Shown: one piece after another, positions 32,688 to 40,361 of the stretch | Layout: every line of letters starts with the position of its first letter | Numbering within the stretch: the stretch's first letter is position 1 | Assembly (NCBI RefSeq): GCF_026552795.1 | Contig: NZ_JANFPI010000004.1 | Coordinates: forward strand, 524,133 to 588,132 | DNA from: Ectorhizobium quercum | GTDB taxonomy: Bacteria; Pseudomonadota; Alphaproteobacteria; Rhizobiales; Rhizobiaceae | Length of the DNA: 64,000 nt | Reading direction: 5' to 3' | Position numbers and translations under genes: made by a program | Notes under the pieces: model-generated | Seen by the model: only the letters and a program-made list of their open reading frames with translations | Databases searched by the model: none | Told to the model about the DNA's origin: nothing

Positions 32688-33738
32688 GATCCCTGAGTTC
32701 ACCCCCGTCAACCTGCTGACCGGCTTTCTCGGCTCCGGCAAGACGACGCTTCTGCGCCGGATGCTGAACGATCCGGCGCTTTCCGACACCGCCGTGCTGA
32801 TCAACGAATTCGGCGAGGCCGGCCTCGACCACCATCTGGTCGAGCGCATCGACGACAACATGGTGCTGCTGCAATCGGGCTGCATCTGCTGCACCGTCCG
32901 GGGCGAACTGGTCGATGCGCTGCGCGACCTGCATTCGCGCCGCGAACGCGGCCTCATTCCCCCGTTTTCGCGGGTGATGATCGAAAGCACGGGGCTTGCC
33001 GATCCCTTCCCGACGCTCTCCACCATCAAGGCCGATCCGGTGCTGCGCCACCATTTCCGGCCCGGCAGCGTGATCGCCACCGTCGATGCGGTGAACGGCG
33101 CCCGCCAGCTCGACGTCTATGTCGAATCCAACCGCCAGGCCGCCATCGCCGACTGGCTGGTGCTGACCAAGTCCGACCTCGCCAGAGCCGATGCGGACGA
33201 CGGTCTTCGCGAGCGGCTGCGGCGGCTCAACCCCGATGCGTCGATCATCGACGTCCACGATCCCGCCTTGTCGGTGGCCGAACTGGTCGCGGGCTCCGAC
33301 GCCACGCGCGGCGCCGGCCTCCAGTCGGCCAGCGGCTTTTACTGCGAGGACAGCCGCGAGCTGGTGACGGCCGCCGGGGAGGCGCACAGCGCCGCCTTCC
33401 GCTCCTTCGTCCTCTCCGTCGACCGGGCCATCGACTGGACGGCCTTCGGCATCTGGCTGACTATGCTCATCAACCGGCACGGCGAACGGGTGCTGCGGGT
33501 GAAGGGCATTCTCAACATCGAAGGCGAGGACCGGCCCGTGGCCATCCACGGCGTCCAGCATCTGGTGCATACGCCGGTCCACATGGGCGGCTGGTCCTCG
33601 CAGGATCGCCGCTCGCGCATCGTCTTTATCGTTGACGGCCTCGATGCGACGCTGTTGAAACGGTCTTTCGAAGCGTTTGCGGTCGCCCCGCCCGATCCCG
33701 TCCGCGCCGCCTCGCCGCTCTACAATCGGAACCGGTAA
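32680..33738 (+). CDS. CobW/G3E-family GTPase (putative metallochaperone)
   Basis: A 352-residue GTPase. The P-loop is GFLGSGKTT (residues 15-23). The metal-binding GCICC motif (Cys68, Cys70, Cys71) is complete, the switch region has ESTGLADP, the base-recognition motif is TKSD, and a CobW C-terminal domain follows (about 230-345). It starts at a GTG with GGAGG ten bases upstream, inside the end of the CxxC gene. Known relatives deliver zinc, iron or cobalt and include nitrile hydratase activators. Here the likely client is a metal enzyme of the same operon, most simply the deacetylase-fold hydrolase (inference). Confidence 0.92.
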   Translation: MPEIPEFTPVNLLTGFLGSGKTTLLRRMLNDPALSDTAVLINEFGEAGLDHHLVERIDDNMVLLQSGCICCTVRGELVDALRDLHSRRERGLIPPFSRVMIESTGLADPFPTLSTIKADPVLRHHFRPGSVIATVDAVNGARQLDVYVESNRQAAIADWLVLTKSDLARADADDGLRERLRRLNPDASIIDVHDPALSVAELVAGSDATRGAGLQSASGFYCEDSRELVTAAGEAHSAAFRSFVLSVDRAIDWTAFGIWLTMLINRHGERVLRVKGILNIEGEDRPVAIHGVQHLVHTPVHMGGWSSQDRRSRIVFIVDGLDATLLKRSFEAFAVAPPDPVRAASPLYNRNR

Positions 33739-33747
33739 CGCCCGCGC

Positions 33748-34968
33748 ATGAGCAAGCCCAGATCTGTGATGTCCCATTTCGCCGCGCCGGCGCTGGCCAC
33801 CGCCGGACGGCCGAAGCTGAAGGTGCTGGGCACGGCCATTTCGCTGCTGGAAGAGCTGCGCCTCGGCGCGGAAAAGGACCTCGGCATCGAAATCGCCTTC
33901 GACAACAACGATTTCCTGACGACCCAGCATAAGGCGGCGCAGGAGCCGGGCAGCTACGACATCTACGACCAGTGCTTCCACAATCTCGATATCGTCTGGT
34001 ACTGGCGCGCCATCCAGCCGATCGACATCAACCGCATCGCGCTGTGGGACGAGATCACCGACCTGACCAAGACGGGGCGCATCGGGCCGAATGCGCGGCT
34101 CGGCCGGGGCGACGCGCCGGTCAGGAAGCTGTTCGTGCAGCCCAACCTGGAACTGGGGGAAGCGCCGACCTCGAAGATCTCGATGCTGCCGACCCACCAC
34201 AATTTCGACAGCTTCGCCTACCGGACCGATCTGGTGAGGGGACCGTCCGAGGTGGAAAGCTGGGCGAGCCTGCTCGACGAGCGCTGGGCCGGGCGCGTGG
34301 CGCTGGTGGACGAGCCGGCCATCGGCATTTTCGATGCGGCGCTCGCCGCCCAGTCCGCCGGGCTGATGCGCTTCGAGAACATCGGCAACATGAGCGTCAC
34401 CGAGATCGACCGGCTCATCGACATTCTCGCCGAAAAGAAGCGCAACGGCTTCTTCCGCGCCTTCTGGCGCACCGCCGAGGAAGCGGCGCAACTGATGCTG
34501 GAGCACAAGACCGACATCCAGAGCATGTGGTCGACGGGCACGACGATCCTCCAGGGGCAGGGCGCCCCGGTCGAACAGGCGGTGCCCGCAGAGGGCTACC
34601 GCGCCTGGCATGGCGGCCTGTGCCTGTCGCGACAGCTTGCCGGCCGGGCGCTCGACGCGGCCTACGACTATCTCAACTGGTGGCTTTCCGGCTGGCCGGG
34701 CGCGGTGGTTGCCCGCCAGGGCTATTACATCTCGACGCCGGAACGCTCCCGCCGCTACATGAGCGAGGCCGAATGGAACTACTGGTATGCGGGCTTGCCG
34801 GCGGCGGCGGACCTGCCCGGCCCGGACGGAGGCATCCGCATCCGCGCCGGCTCGGTCCGCAGCGGCGGCTCCTACTGGCAGCGCGCCAATTCCATCGCGG
34901 TGTGGAACACCACGATGGACGAGCACAATTATCTCGTCCGCCGCTGGATGCAGCTTGTCGGGCGATAG
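33748..34968 (+). CDS. PotD-like solute-binding protein without a clear signal peptide
   Basis: A 406-residue protein of the extracellular solute-binding family. It is related to the receptor at 28839-30071, as in the shared tail pattern SGWPGAVVARQGYY...WNYWYAGLP versus SGEPGITVSEQGYY...AFWYEGKPW. The N-terminus, MSKPRSVMSHFAAPALATAG, lacks both a hydrophobic core and a twin arginine. The protein then enters the first strand KLKVLGTA at once. It may be cytosolic, a repurposed binding protein acting as a chaperone or sensor, or a receptor whose signal was lost. It lies between CobW and the amidase, far from the permeases. Confidence 0.82.
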   Translation: MSKPRSVMSHFAAPALATAGRPKLKVLGTAISLLEELRLGAEKDLGIEIAFDNNDFLTTQHKAAQEPGSYDIYDQCFHNLDIVWYWRAIQPIDINRIALWDEITDLTKTGRIGPNARLGRGDAPVRKLFVQPNLELGEAPTSKISMLPTHHNFDSFAYRTDLVRGPSEVESWASLLDERWAGRVALVDEPAIGIFDAALAAQSAGLMRFENIGNMSVTEIDRLIDILAEKKRNGFFRAFWRTAEEAAQLMLEHKTDIQSMWSTGTTILQGQGAPVEQAVPAEGYRAWHGGLCLSRQLAGRALDAAYDYLNWWLSGWPGAVVARQGYYISTPERSRRYMSEAEWNYWYAGLPAAADLPGPDGGIRIRAGSVRSGGSYWQRANSIAVWNTTMDEHNYLVRRWMQLVGR

Positions 34969-34981
34969 AAGGAGAAACCAT

Positions 34982-36349
34982 ATGGGCAATACGGGCAATC
35001 TCGGCAAATCCGTCGCGCAGCTTTCGGTGCTTCTTCAGGCGGGTGCGCTCGACCCCCGCGAGCTGGCCGAGGAAACGCTCGCCGCCATCGCCGCCCATCC
35101 CGACCGGGCGATCTTCACGCTCCTGACGCCGGAGCGGGCGCGGCGGGAGGCCGAGGCTTCGGCCCGGCGCATCGCCGAGGGCCGCTCGCTCGGCGTTCTC
35201 GACGGCGTGCCCGTCGCGTGGAAGGACCTGTTCGACCTCGAAGGCGTCGTCACCACCGCAGGCTCGAAGGTGCTGGCGAGGAACGCGCCGGCTGAGGCGG
35301 ATGCCGCCGTCGTGCAGGCGCTGGAAGCGGCTGGCATGGTCGCGGTCGGCCGCACCAACATGAGCGAGTTCGCCTTTTCGGGGATCGGCATCAACCCGCA
35401 TTACGGCACGCCGCAGAACCCCGCCGCCACCGATGGTCCCCGCATTCCCGGTGGTTCCTCCTCCGGCGCGGGCGTGGCCGTCGCCGCCGGGCTCGTGCCG
35501 GTCGCCATCGGTACGGATACCGGCGGCTCGATCCGCATTCCCGCCGCCTTCAACGGCGTCGTCGGCTACAAGGCGACGCGCGGGCGCTATCCGATGGACG
35601 GCGTTTTCCCGCTGGCGAAAAGCCTCGATTCGCTCGGGCCCCTCTGCCGCACGGTTCAGGACGCGGTGTGGGTGGACGCCGCCATGCGCGGGCAAACGGC
35701 TTCCGAGGTAAAGCGCGCAACGGTGGACGGGCAATCGCTGGTCGTGCCGGAGACGGTGGTCTTCGACGGTATCGAGGCGGGCGTCGCCGCCGCCTTCGAG
35801 GCGGCGCTGGAAAGGCTCGCTGCCGCCGGCGCCCGCATCCGCCGGCAGGCCTTCCCGGTCTTCGCGGAACTGTTCGAGCTGATCGCGGAACGCGGCGCGC
35901 TCGTCACGGCGGAAGCCTATGCGCTGCATCGCGAGCGGCTGGCCGGGGCGGAGGCGGCGGACATGGACCCCCGCGTCGTCTCCCGCACGCGGGGCGGCGA
36001 GAAGATCACTGCGCCGGACTATATCCATATCCTCGAAACGCGCGAGCGGATGATCGCGGATATGGCCCGCGCGCTCGCCCCCGGCGAGCTTCTCGTCTCG
36101 CCGACGCTGCCGCATGTCGCGCCGGCGATCGGGCCGCTTCTCACCGACGACGAGCGTTTCTTCACCGCCAACGCCAGAACGTTGCGCAACACGCAGATCG
36201 GCAATTTCCTCGACGGGTGTGGCGTTTCGATCCCCTGCGGCACGGGCGACGCCGGCATGCCGGCGGGCTGCCTGCTCTCCGGCCTGCCCCATGCCGACGA
36301 GCGTCTGCTGGCCGTGGCGCTCGCCGCCGAGGAAACCGTGCGCGGCTGA
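34982..36349 (+). CDS. Amidase-signature-family amidase
   Basis: A 455-residue amidase of the GatA family. The Ser-cisSer-Lys triad is visible: Lys81 in PVAWKDLF, Ser159 in PGGSSSGAGVAVAAG, and nucleophile Ser183 in TDTGGSIRIPAAFNG. The family otherwise includes indoleacetamide, nicotinamide and half-amide hydrolases, as well as GatA itself. There is no gatB or gatC nearby, so a catabolic role is more likely. The start is ATG 34982 after AGAAGGAG. As last gene of the operon it could convert the half-amide made by the deacetylase-fold hydrolase to an acid and ammonia (inference). Confidence 0.9.
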   Translation: MGNTGNLGKSVAQLSVLLQAGALDPRELAEETLAAIAAHPDRAIFTLLTPERARREAEASARRIAEGRSLGVLDGVPVAWKDLFDLEGVVTTAGSKVLARNAPAEADAAVVQALEAAGMVAVGRTNMSEFAFSGIGINPHYGTPQNPAATDGPRIPGGSSSGAGVAVAAGLVPVAIGTDTGGSIRIPAAFNGVVGYKATRGRYPMDGVFPLAKSLDSLGPLCRTVQDAVWVDAAMRGQTASEVKRATVDGQSLVVPETVVFDGIEAGVAAAFEAALERLAAAGARIRRQAFPVFAELFELIAERGALVTAEAYALHRERLAGAEAADMDPRVVSRTRGGEKITAPDYIHILETRERMIADMARALAPGELLVSPTLPHVAPAIGPLLTDDERFFTANARTLRNTQIGNFLDGCGVSIPCGTGDAGMPAGCLLSGLPHADERLLAVALAAEETVRG

Positions 36350-36367
36350 AAGGGAGCGAGGGTCGCC

Positions 36368-36877
36368 TCACGACGCGGGTTGCGAGGGGCCGCCGGGCGA
36401 CATCCTGCGCCGGCCCCTGAACGGGAGCGCGTGCAGGAGTAAGATGACGAGGACCACGGGCACGGAGATCGGATAGGCATCGATGAACAGCGCGGCCCGC
36501 TCGCCCATCGTCCACGTGCTGCCGAACAGCCGGGCGTCGGGCATGCCGGCATAGAGTGCCGCGACCGCCGCAAGCGGGAAGGCGAGGACCCGGATGCCGC
36601 CGATCCGGCCGAGCAGCACGGCCACCAGCAGCCCCGCGGCCATGCCGAGCGCGATTTCCACGACGAAGGAGCCGTATTCGTTCGCGCTTGTGGCGGGCAC
36701 GTCCTCATGGACGGCGAAGCGGTAGGCGCCGGTGCGCACATGCCCGAACAGAATGCCGTTGAACGCCGCCGTCCCGGCAAGAAGCAGCGCCGCCTCGAAC
36801 GCGGTGCGCGCCAGCCTGCGGCGAAAGGAAACGGGCTTTTCCCGGGGGTGCGCTGTCTGGGTGGTGTCGAGGCTCAT
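36368..36877 (-). CDS. Small membrane protein of unknown function
   Basis: A 169-residue protein with about four hydrophobic segments: FEAALLLAGTAAFNGILFG, then IALGMAAGLLVAVLLGRIGG, VLAFPLAAVAALYAG, and VPVVLVILLLHAL near the C-terminus. A basic RRRM tail follows. No family motif is recognised. The start is uncertain: ATG 36877 is taken, but neither it nor the upstream in-frame GTG at 36934 has a convincing ribosome site. It converges on the amidase and diverges from the phytase-like gene. It probably stands alone. Confidence 0.6.
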   Translation of the reverse strand: MSLDTTQTAHPREKPVSFRRRLARTAFEAALLLAGTAAFNGILFGHVRTGAYRFAVHEDVPATSANEYGSFVVEIALGMAAGLLVAVLLGRIGGIRVLAFPLAAVAALYAGMPDARLFGSTWTMGERAALFIDAYPISVPVVLVILLLHALPFRGRRRMSPGGPSQPAS

Positions 36878-36967
36878 GGGTCCGTGGCTGGTTGTCGGGG
36901 CGGGAGTGCGACAGCCAGGATAGCGATTTTCCACCGGGCGGCAAAGACGGCCCGGCGCCCCGGAACG

Positions 36968-36985
36968 GTGTCATCTGCCTGTAAC
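36968..36985 (+). promoter_or_regulatory. Candidate Pho box
   Basis: GTGTCAT-CTGC-CTGTAAC, close to the PhoB direct-repeat consensus CTGTCAT-N4-CTGTCAT (11 of 14 arm positions). It lies 53 bases before the phytase-like gene and would fit induction under phosphate limitation. Confidence 0.45.
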
Positions 36986-37037
36986 ATGCAAGGCCCAGAA
37001 CCGCCGGGTCCCTTTCAACCGGATCCCGGAGGATTTC

Positions 37038-39230
37038 ATGAAAACCCGTTCGCTCATCGCCGCACTCGCCGCCGTGCTGGCGTCGTCCGTCGCCCCGGCC
37101 GCCCATGCCGAACCCGTCTTCAACCGCATCGCATCCTTCGCCGTCGCCGACAACCTGCCGGCCGATGTCGATCCGAAGACGCCGACCTCGTCCGAGATCA
37201 TCGCCGCCTCCGAAGACGGCAACCTTCTCGTCTATTCCGACAGTCCGCTGAAGGCGATCGGCTTCATCGACATCACCGATGCACGGGCGCCGAAGGCCGC
37301 CGGCATCGTTTCCCTCGAAGGCGAGCCGACGTCGGTGGCGGTTACGGGCGGCAAGGCGCTGGTCGCGGTCAACACGCGGGAGAGCTTCACCGATCCCTCG
37401 GGCGTTCTGGTGACGGTCGATATGGCCTCCAAGACCGCCGAGGCAAGCTGCGACATCGGCGGCCAGCCGGACTCCATCGCGCTCAACAAGGACAGGACGA
37501 TCGCCGCGATCGCCATCGAGAACGAGCGCGACGAGGACCTGAACGACGGCGAAATCCCGCAGATGCCGGCCGGCGATCTGGTCATCCTGTCGCTTGAGGA
37601 CGGTGTCGTCGATTGCGGCTCGCTGAAGCGCGTCGCGCTGACGGGCCTTGCCGAGATCGCCGGCGACGACCCGGAGCCGGAATTCGTGTCGTTCAACGAC
37701 CGGGACGAGATCGCCGTCACGCTTCAGGAGAACAACCATATCGTGATCGTCGACGGCAGGACCGGCGAGGTGAAGAGCCACTTTTCGGCCGGCGCCGTCG
37801 ATCTGGAGAACGTCGACGTCAAGCGGGACGGGGCGCTGGACTTCACCGGTGAGCAGAAGGGCCGCCTTCGCGAGCCCGATGCCGTCAAGTGGCTCGACGA
37901 CGACCGTCTCGTCGTCGCCAACGAGGGCGACTACAAGGGCGGCGCGCGCGGCTTCACCATCTTCGACAGGACCGGCAAGGTCCTGTTCGAAAGCGGCGCG
38001 TCCTTCGAACATGCCATCGTCAGGATCGGCCACTATCCGGACAAGCGCAACAGCAAGGGCATCGAGCCGGAAGGGCTGGAAGCGGCCCGGTTCGGCGAGG
38101 ACGACCTGTTCTTCGTGCTGGCCGAGCGCGCCTCGGTCGTCGGCGTCTACAAGGACACGGGCGGCGAGCCGGAACTGCTGCAACTCCTGCCCTCCGGCAT
38201 CGGCCCGGAGGGCGCAGTCGCCATCCCGGCCCGCAATCTGTTCGTGACCGCCAACGAGACCGATCTCGTTGAGGACGGCGGCGCCCGCTCGCATGTCATG
38301 ATCTTCGAGCGCGCGGAAGGCGAGGCGGCCTATCCGCAGATCGCCTCCGTCGAGAAGGACGGCGGGCTCATCGGCTTCGGCGCCCTTTCGGCGCTGGCGG
38401 CCGACAGGGACGAGCCCGGCAAGCTGTTTGCCGCAAGCGATTCGGTCTATTCCTCGCAGCCGACGATCTTCACCATCGACGCCACGCAGAAGCCTGCCCT
38501 CATCACCGACGCGCTGCGCATCACGCGCGACGGGGCGCCGGCGCAGAAGCTCGACATCGAAGGCATCGCCGTCGACGGCGAGGGCGGTTACTGGCTGGCG
38601 TCCGAAGGCGACGCCGCCAAGCTCTACAGCCATGCGCTCTTCCATGTGAATGCCAAGGGCGAGATCAGGAAGGAGATCGCTATCCCGGCGGAACTGCGTG
38701 CCGGCGAGACGCGCTTCGGCTTCGAGGGGATCACCACTATCGGCGAAGGCGACGACAAGACACTGTGGATGGCCGTGCAGCGCGAATGGGGCGACGACGA
38801 GAAGGGCTTCGTCAAGCTCGTCTCCTATAAGCCTGCGACCGGCGAGTGGGGCGCCGTGCGCTACCCGCTCGACAAGACCGGGGAAGGCTGGGTGGGGCTG
38901 TCCGAGATCACGATCGACGGCGATTATGCCTATGTCATCGAGCGGGACAACCTCATCGGTAAGGCCGCGAAGCTCAAGAAGCTCTACCGCGTCCCGGTCG
39001 CCGAGCTGAAGCCGGCCGCCCTCGGCGGCGAACTGCCGGTGGTGAGCAAGGAAGAGGTTCGCGACCTTATCCCTGACCTGAAGGCGCTCGGCGGCTATGT
39101 CGTCGACAAGGTCGAAGGCTTCACGATCGACGCCGCCGGCAATGGGTATGTCGTGACCGACAATGACGGCGTCGACGATTCCTCGGGCGAGACGCTGTTC
39201 TTCGGTATCGGCCCGGTGAACGCGCTGTAA
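37038..39230 (+). CDS. Secreted phytase-like esterase (beta-propeller)
   Basis: A 730-residue exported protein. A Sec signal peptide covers residues 1-24 (cleavage after AHA). The first half shows repeated propeller-like strands (SVAVTGGKALVAVN, SIALNKDRTIAAIAIENERDEDLN in blocks, PDAVKWLDDDRLVVANEGDYKGG). The second half, from about residue 440, matches the esterase-like activity of phytase family (LDIEGIAVDGEGGYWLASEGD, FGFEGITTIGEG, KVEGFTIDAAGNGYVVTDND). Many acidic residues suggest calcium binding. A possible Pho box upstream and an excellent terminator downstream make it a single-gene unit. A role in releasing phosphate from organic esters is the best guess; the exact substrate is open. 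Confidence 0.82.
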   Translation: MKTRSLIAALAAVLASSVAPAAHAEPVFNRIASFAVADNLPADVDPKTPTSSEIIAASEDGNLLVYSDSPLKAIGFIDITDARAPKAAGIVSLEGEPTSVAVTGGKALVAVNTRESFTDPSGVLVTVDMASKTAEASCDIGGQPDSIALNKDRTIAAIAIENERDEDLNDGEIPQMPAGDLVILSLEDGVVDCGSLKRVALTGLAEIAGDDPEPEFVSFNDRDEIAVTLQENNHIVIVDGRTGEVKSHFSAGAVDLENVDVKRDGALDFTGEQKGRLREPDAVKWLDDDRLVVANEGDYKGGARGFTIFDRTGKVLFESGASFEHAIVRIGHYPDKRNSKGIEPEGLEAARFGEDDLFFVLAERASVVGVYKDTGGEPELLQLLPSGIGPEGAVAIPARNLFVTANETDLVEDGGARSHVMIFERAEGEAAYPQIASVEKDGGLIGFGALSALAADRDEPGKLFAASDSVYSSQPTIFTIDATQKPALITDALRITRDGAPAQKLDIEGIAVDGEGGYWLASEGDAAKLYSHALFHVNAKGEIRKEIAIPAELRAGETRFGFEGITTIGEGDDKTLWMAVQREWGDDEKGFVKLVSYKPATGEWGAVRYPLDKTGEGWVGLSEITIDGDYAYVIERDNLIGKAAKLKKLYRVPVAELKPAALGGELPVVSKEEVRDLIPDLKALGGYVVDKVEGFTIDAAGNGYVVTDNDGVDDSSGETLFFGIGPVNAL

Positions 39231-39295
39231 GGCGAGGAAGCCCGTTCCGGGCCGCCGAGGAGCGCGCTGATAAAGTGCTGTCGCTCCCCCTCTTT

Positions 39296-39366
39296 CGTCA
39301 TGCTCGGGCCTGACCCGGGCATCCATCGCCACCCGCTGGACCGTCGGCTCACGGCCGGGGGTGACG
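39296..39366. repeat. Rhizobial intergenic palindromic repeat (CGTCATGCTCGGG type)
   Basis: Begins CGTCATGCTCGGGCC-TGACCCGGGCATCCA and ends GGGGGTGACG, so the outer ends CGTCA/TGACG and the inner CTCGGGCC/CCCGGGC blocks are inverted. Similar units are scattered in alphaproteobacterial genomes between genes. It sits between the phytase-like gene and its terminator. Confidence 0.6.
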
Positions 39367-39388
39367 GAGGAAAGGGGAAAACGCCAGG

Positions 39389-39412
39389 CCCGCCGGATTT
39401 CCGGCGGGTTTT
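39389..39412 (+). terminator. Rho-independent terminator of the phytase-like gene
   Basis: CCCGCCGG-ATTT-CCGGCGGG followed at once by TTTT: a perfect 8-base-pair GC stem with a 4-base loop. It insulates the phytase-like gene from glpR. Confidence 0.85.
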
Positions 39413-39478
39413 CGTATTGTTTGCTTCCGGTTCGTTTTGCCTTAAAAGAAAGGAAACCGAAAACGAAGGGAGGGCTGA

Positions 39479-40243
39479 ATGCTGCTGACGCCTCGCCAGG
39501 AGGAGATCGTGGCGCTTGCGCGGGTCAATGGCCGGGTGCTCGTCGATGAGCTGGCGGCCCGCTTTTCCGTGACGCCGCAGACGATCCGCAAGGACCTGAA
39601 CGATCTGTGCGACGCCCGGGCGCTGACCCGCGTACATGGCGGCGCGATCTTTCCGGGCGGCAACGAAAACGTCCAATATGAAGCAAGACGCGCCATCGCC
39701 GCAGCGCAAAAGCAGGCGATCGGACGCGCCGCCGCCGGGCTGATCCCGGATAATTGCTCGCTGTTCATCAATATCGGCACGACGACCGAGGCGGTCGGCG
39801 AGGCGCTTGCCGATCACCGGGAATTGATGGTGATCACCAACAACATCAATGTCGCCAACAGGTTACGCCTGTTTTCCGGCATCGAGGTGGTGATCGCCGG
39901 CGGCGTCGTGCGCCAGTCGGACGGCGGCATCGTCGGGGAGGCGGCGGTGGATTTCATTCGTCAGTTCAAGGTCGATTTCGCGGTGATCGGCGTTTCCGCC
40001 ATCGACGGGGACGGCGCGCTTCTGGATTTCGATTTCCGGGAAGTGAAGGTGGCGCAGGCCATCATCTCCAATGCCCGCCACGTCATTCTGGTGTCGGATT
40101 CCTCCAAGTTCGAACGGACGGCACCGGTGCGGATCGGCCATATTTCCCAGGTCCATACCGTCATCACCGACCGCTGTCCGCTGGAGGAGATCCGTACGAT
40201 CTGCGCCGAAAGCGACGTCCGGCTGATCGAGACGGATGCCTGA
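39479..40243 (+). CDS. glpR: DeoR-family regulator, probable glycerol-3-phosphate repressor (GlpR)
   Basis: A 254-residue repressor. Residues 3-58 are the DeoR winged helix (RQEEIVALARVNGRVLVDELAARFSVTPQTIRKDLNDLC in blocks). The sugar-phosphate sensing domain follows, with the usual SLFINIGTTTEAVGEAL, VITNNINVA and the closing IGHISQVHTVITD segment. It is placed directly upstream of glpD-glpK, which is the normal place for GlpR. A promoter with phased TTCG repeats lies between it and glpD. It is likely released from DNA by glycerol-3-phosphate, as known for the family. Confidence 0.88.
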   Translation: MLLTPRQEEIVALARVNGRVLVDELAARFSVTPQTIRKDLNDLCDARALTRVHGGAIFPGGNENVQYEARRAIAAAQKQAIGRAAAGLIPDNCSLFINIGTTTEAVGEALADHRELMVITNNINVANRLRLFSGIEVVIAGGVVRQSDGGIVGEAAVDFIRQFKVDFAVIGVSAIDGDGALLDFDFREVKVAQAIISNARHVILVSDSSKFERTAPVRIGHISQVHTVITDRCPLEEIRTICAESDVRLIETDA

Positions 40244-40275
40244 TCCGCTTTCAGGTTGTTTCGTAAAATCTTCAT

Positions 40276-40304
40276 TTGACATTCGTTTAATGTTCGATTT
40301 AGAT
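40276..40304 (+). promoter_or_regulatory. glpDK promoter with overlapping operator
   Basis: TTGACA (40276-40281), a 17-base spacer, TTAGAT (40299-40304). The spacer contains TTCGTTTA and TTCGATTT 11 bases apart, i.e. on the same helix face and overlapping the polymerase site. This agrees with control by the DeoR-type repressor encoded upstream. Confidence 0.6.
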
Positions 40305-40361
40305 CGATAGCACTTTCAGATGCTCGATGGGCGAGCGTCCACGAAAGAGCGGAGAGGCGAT

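Noticed and set aside
32653..35007. A 784-codon minus-strand frame opposite the CobW and binding-protein genes.
   Set aside because: Composition is typical of an antisense shadow; the plus-strand genes have ribosome sites, overlaps and clear motifs.
36705..39332. An 875-codon minus-strand frame antisense to the phytase-like gene.
   Set aside because: Same artefact: stop codons are rare on the opposite strand of GC-rich genes; the translation has no family features and overlaps a gene with signal peptide, domains and terminator.
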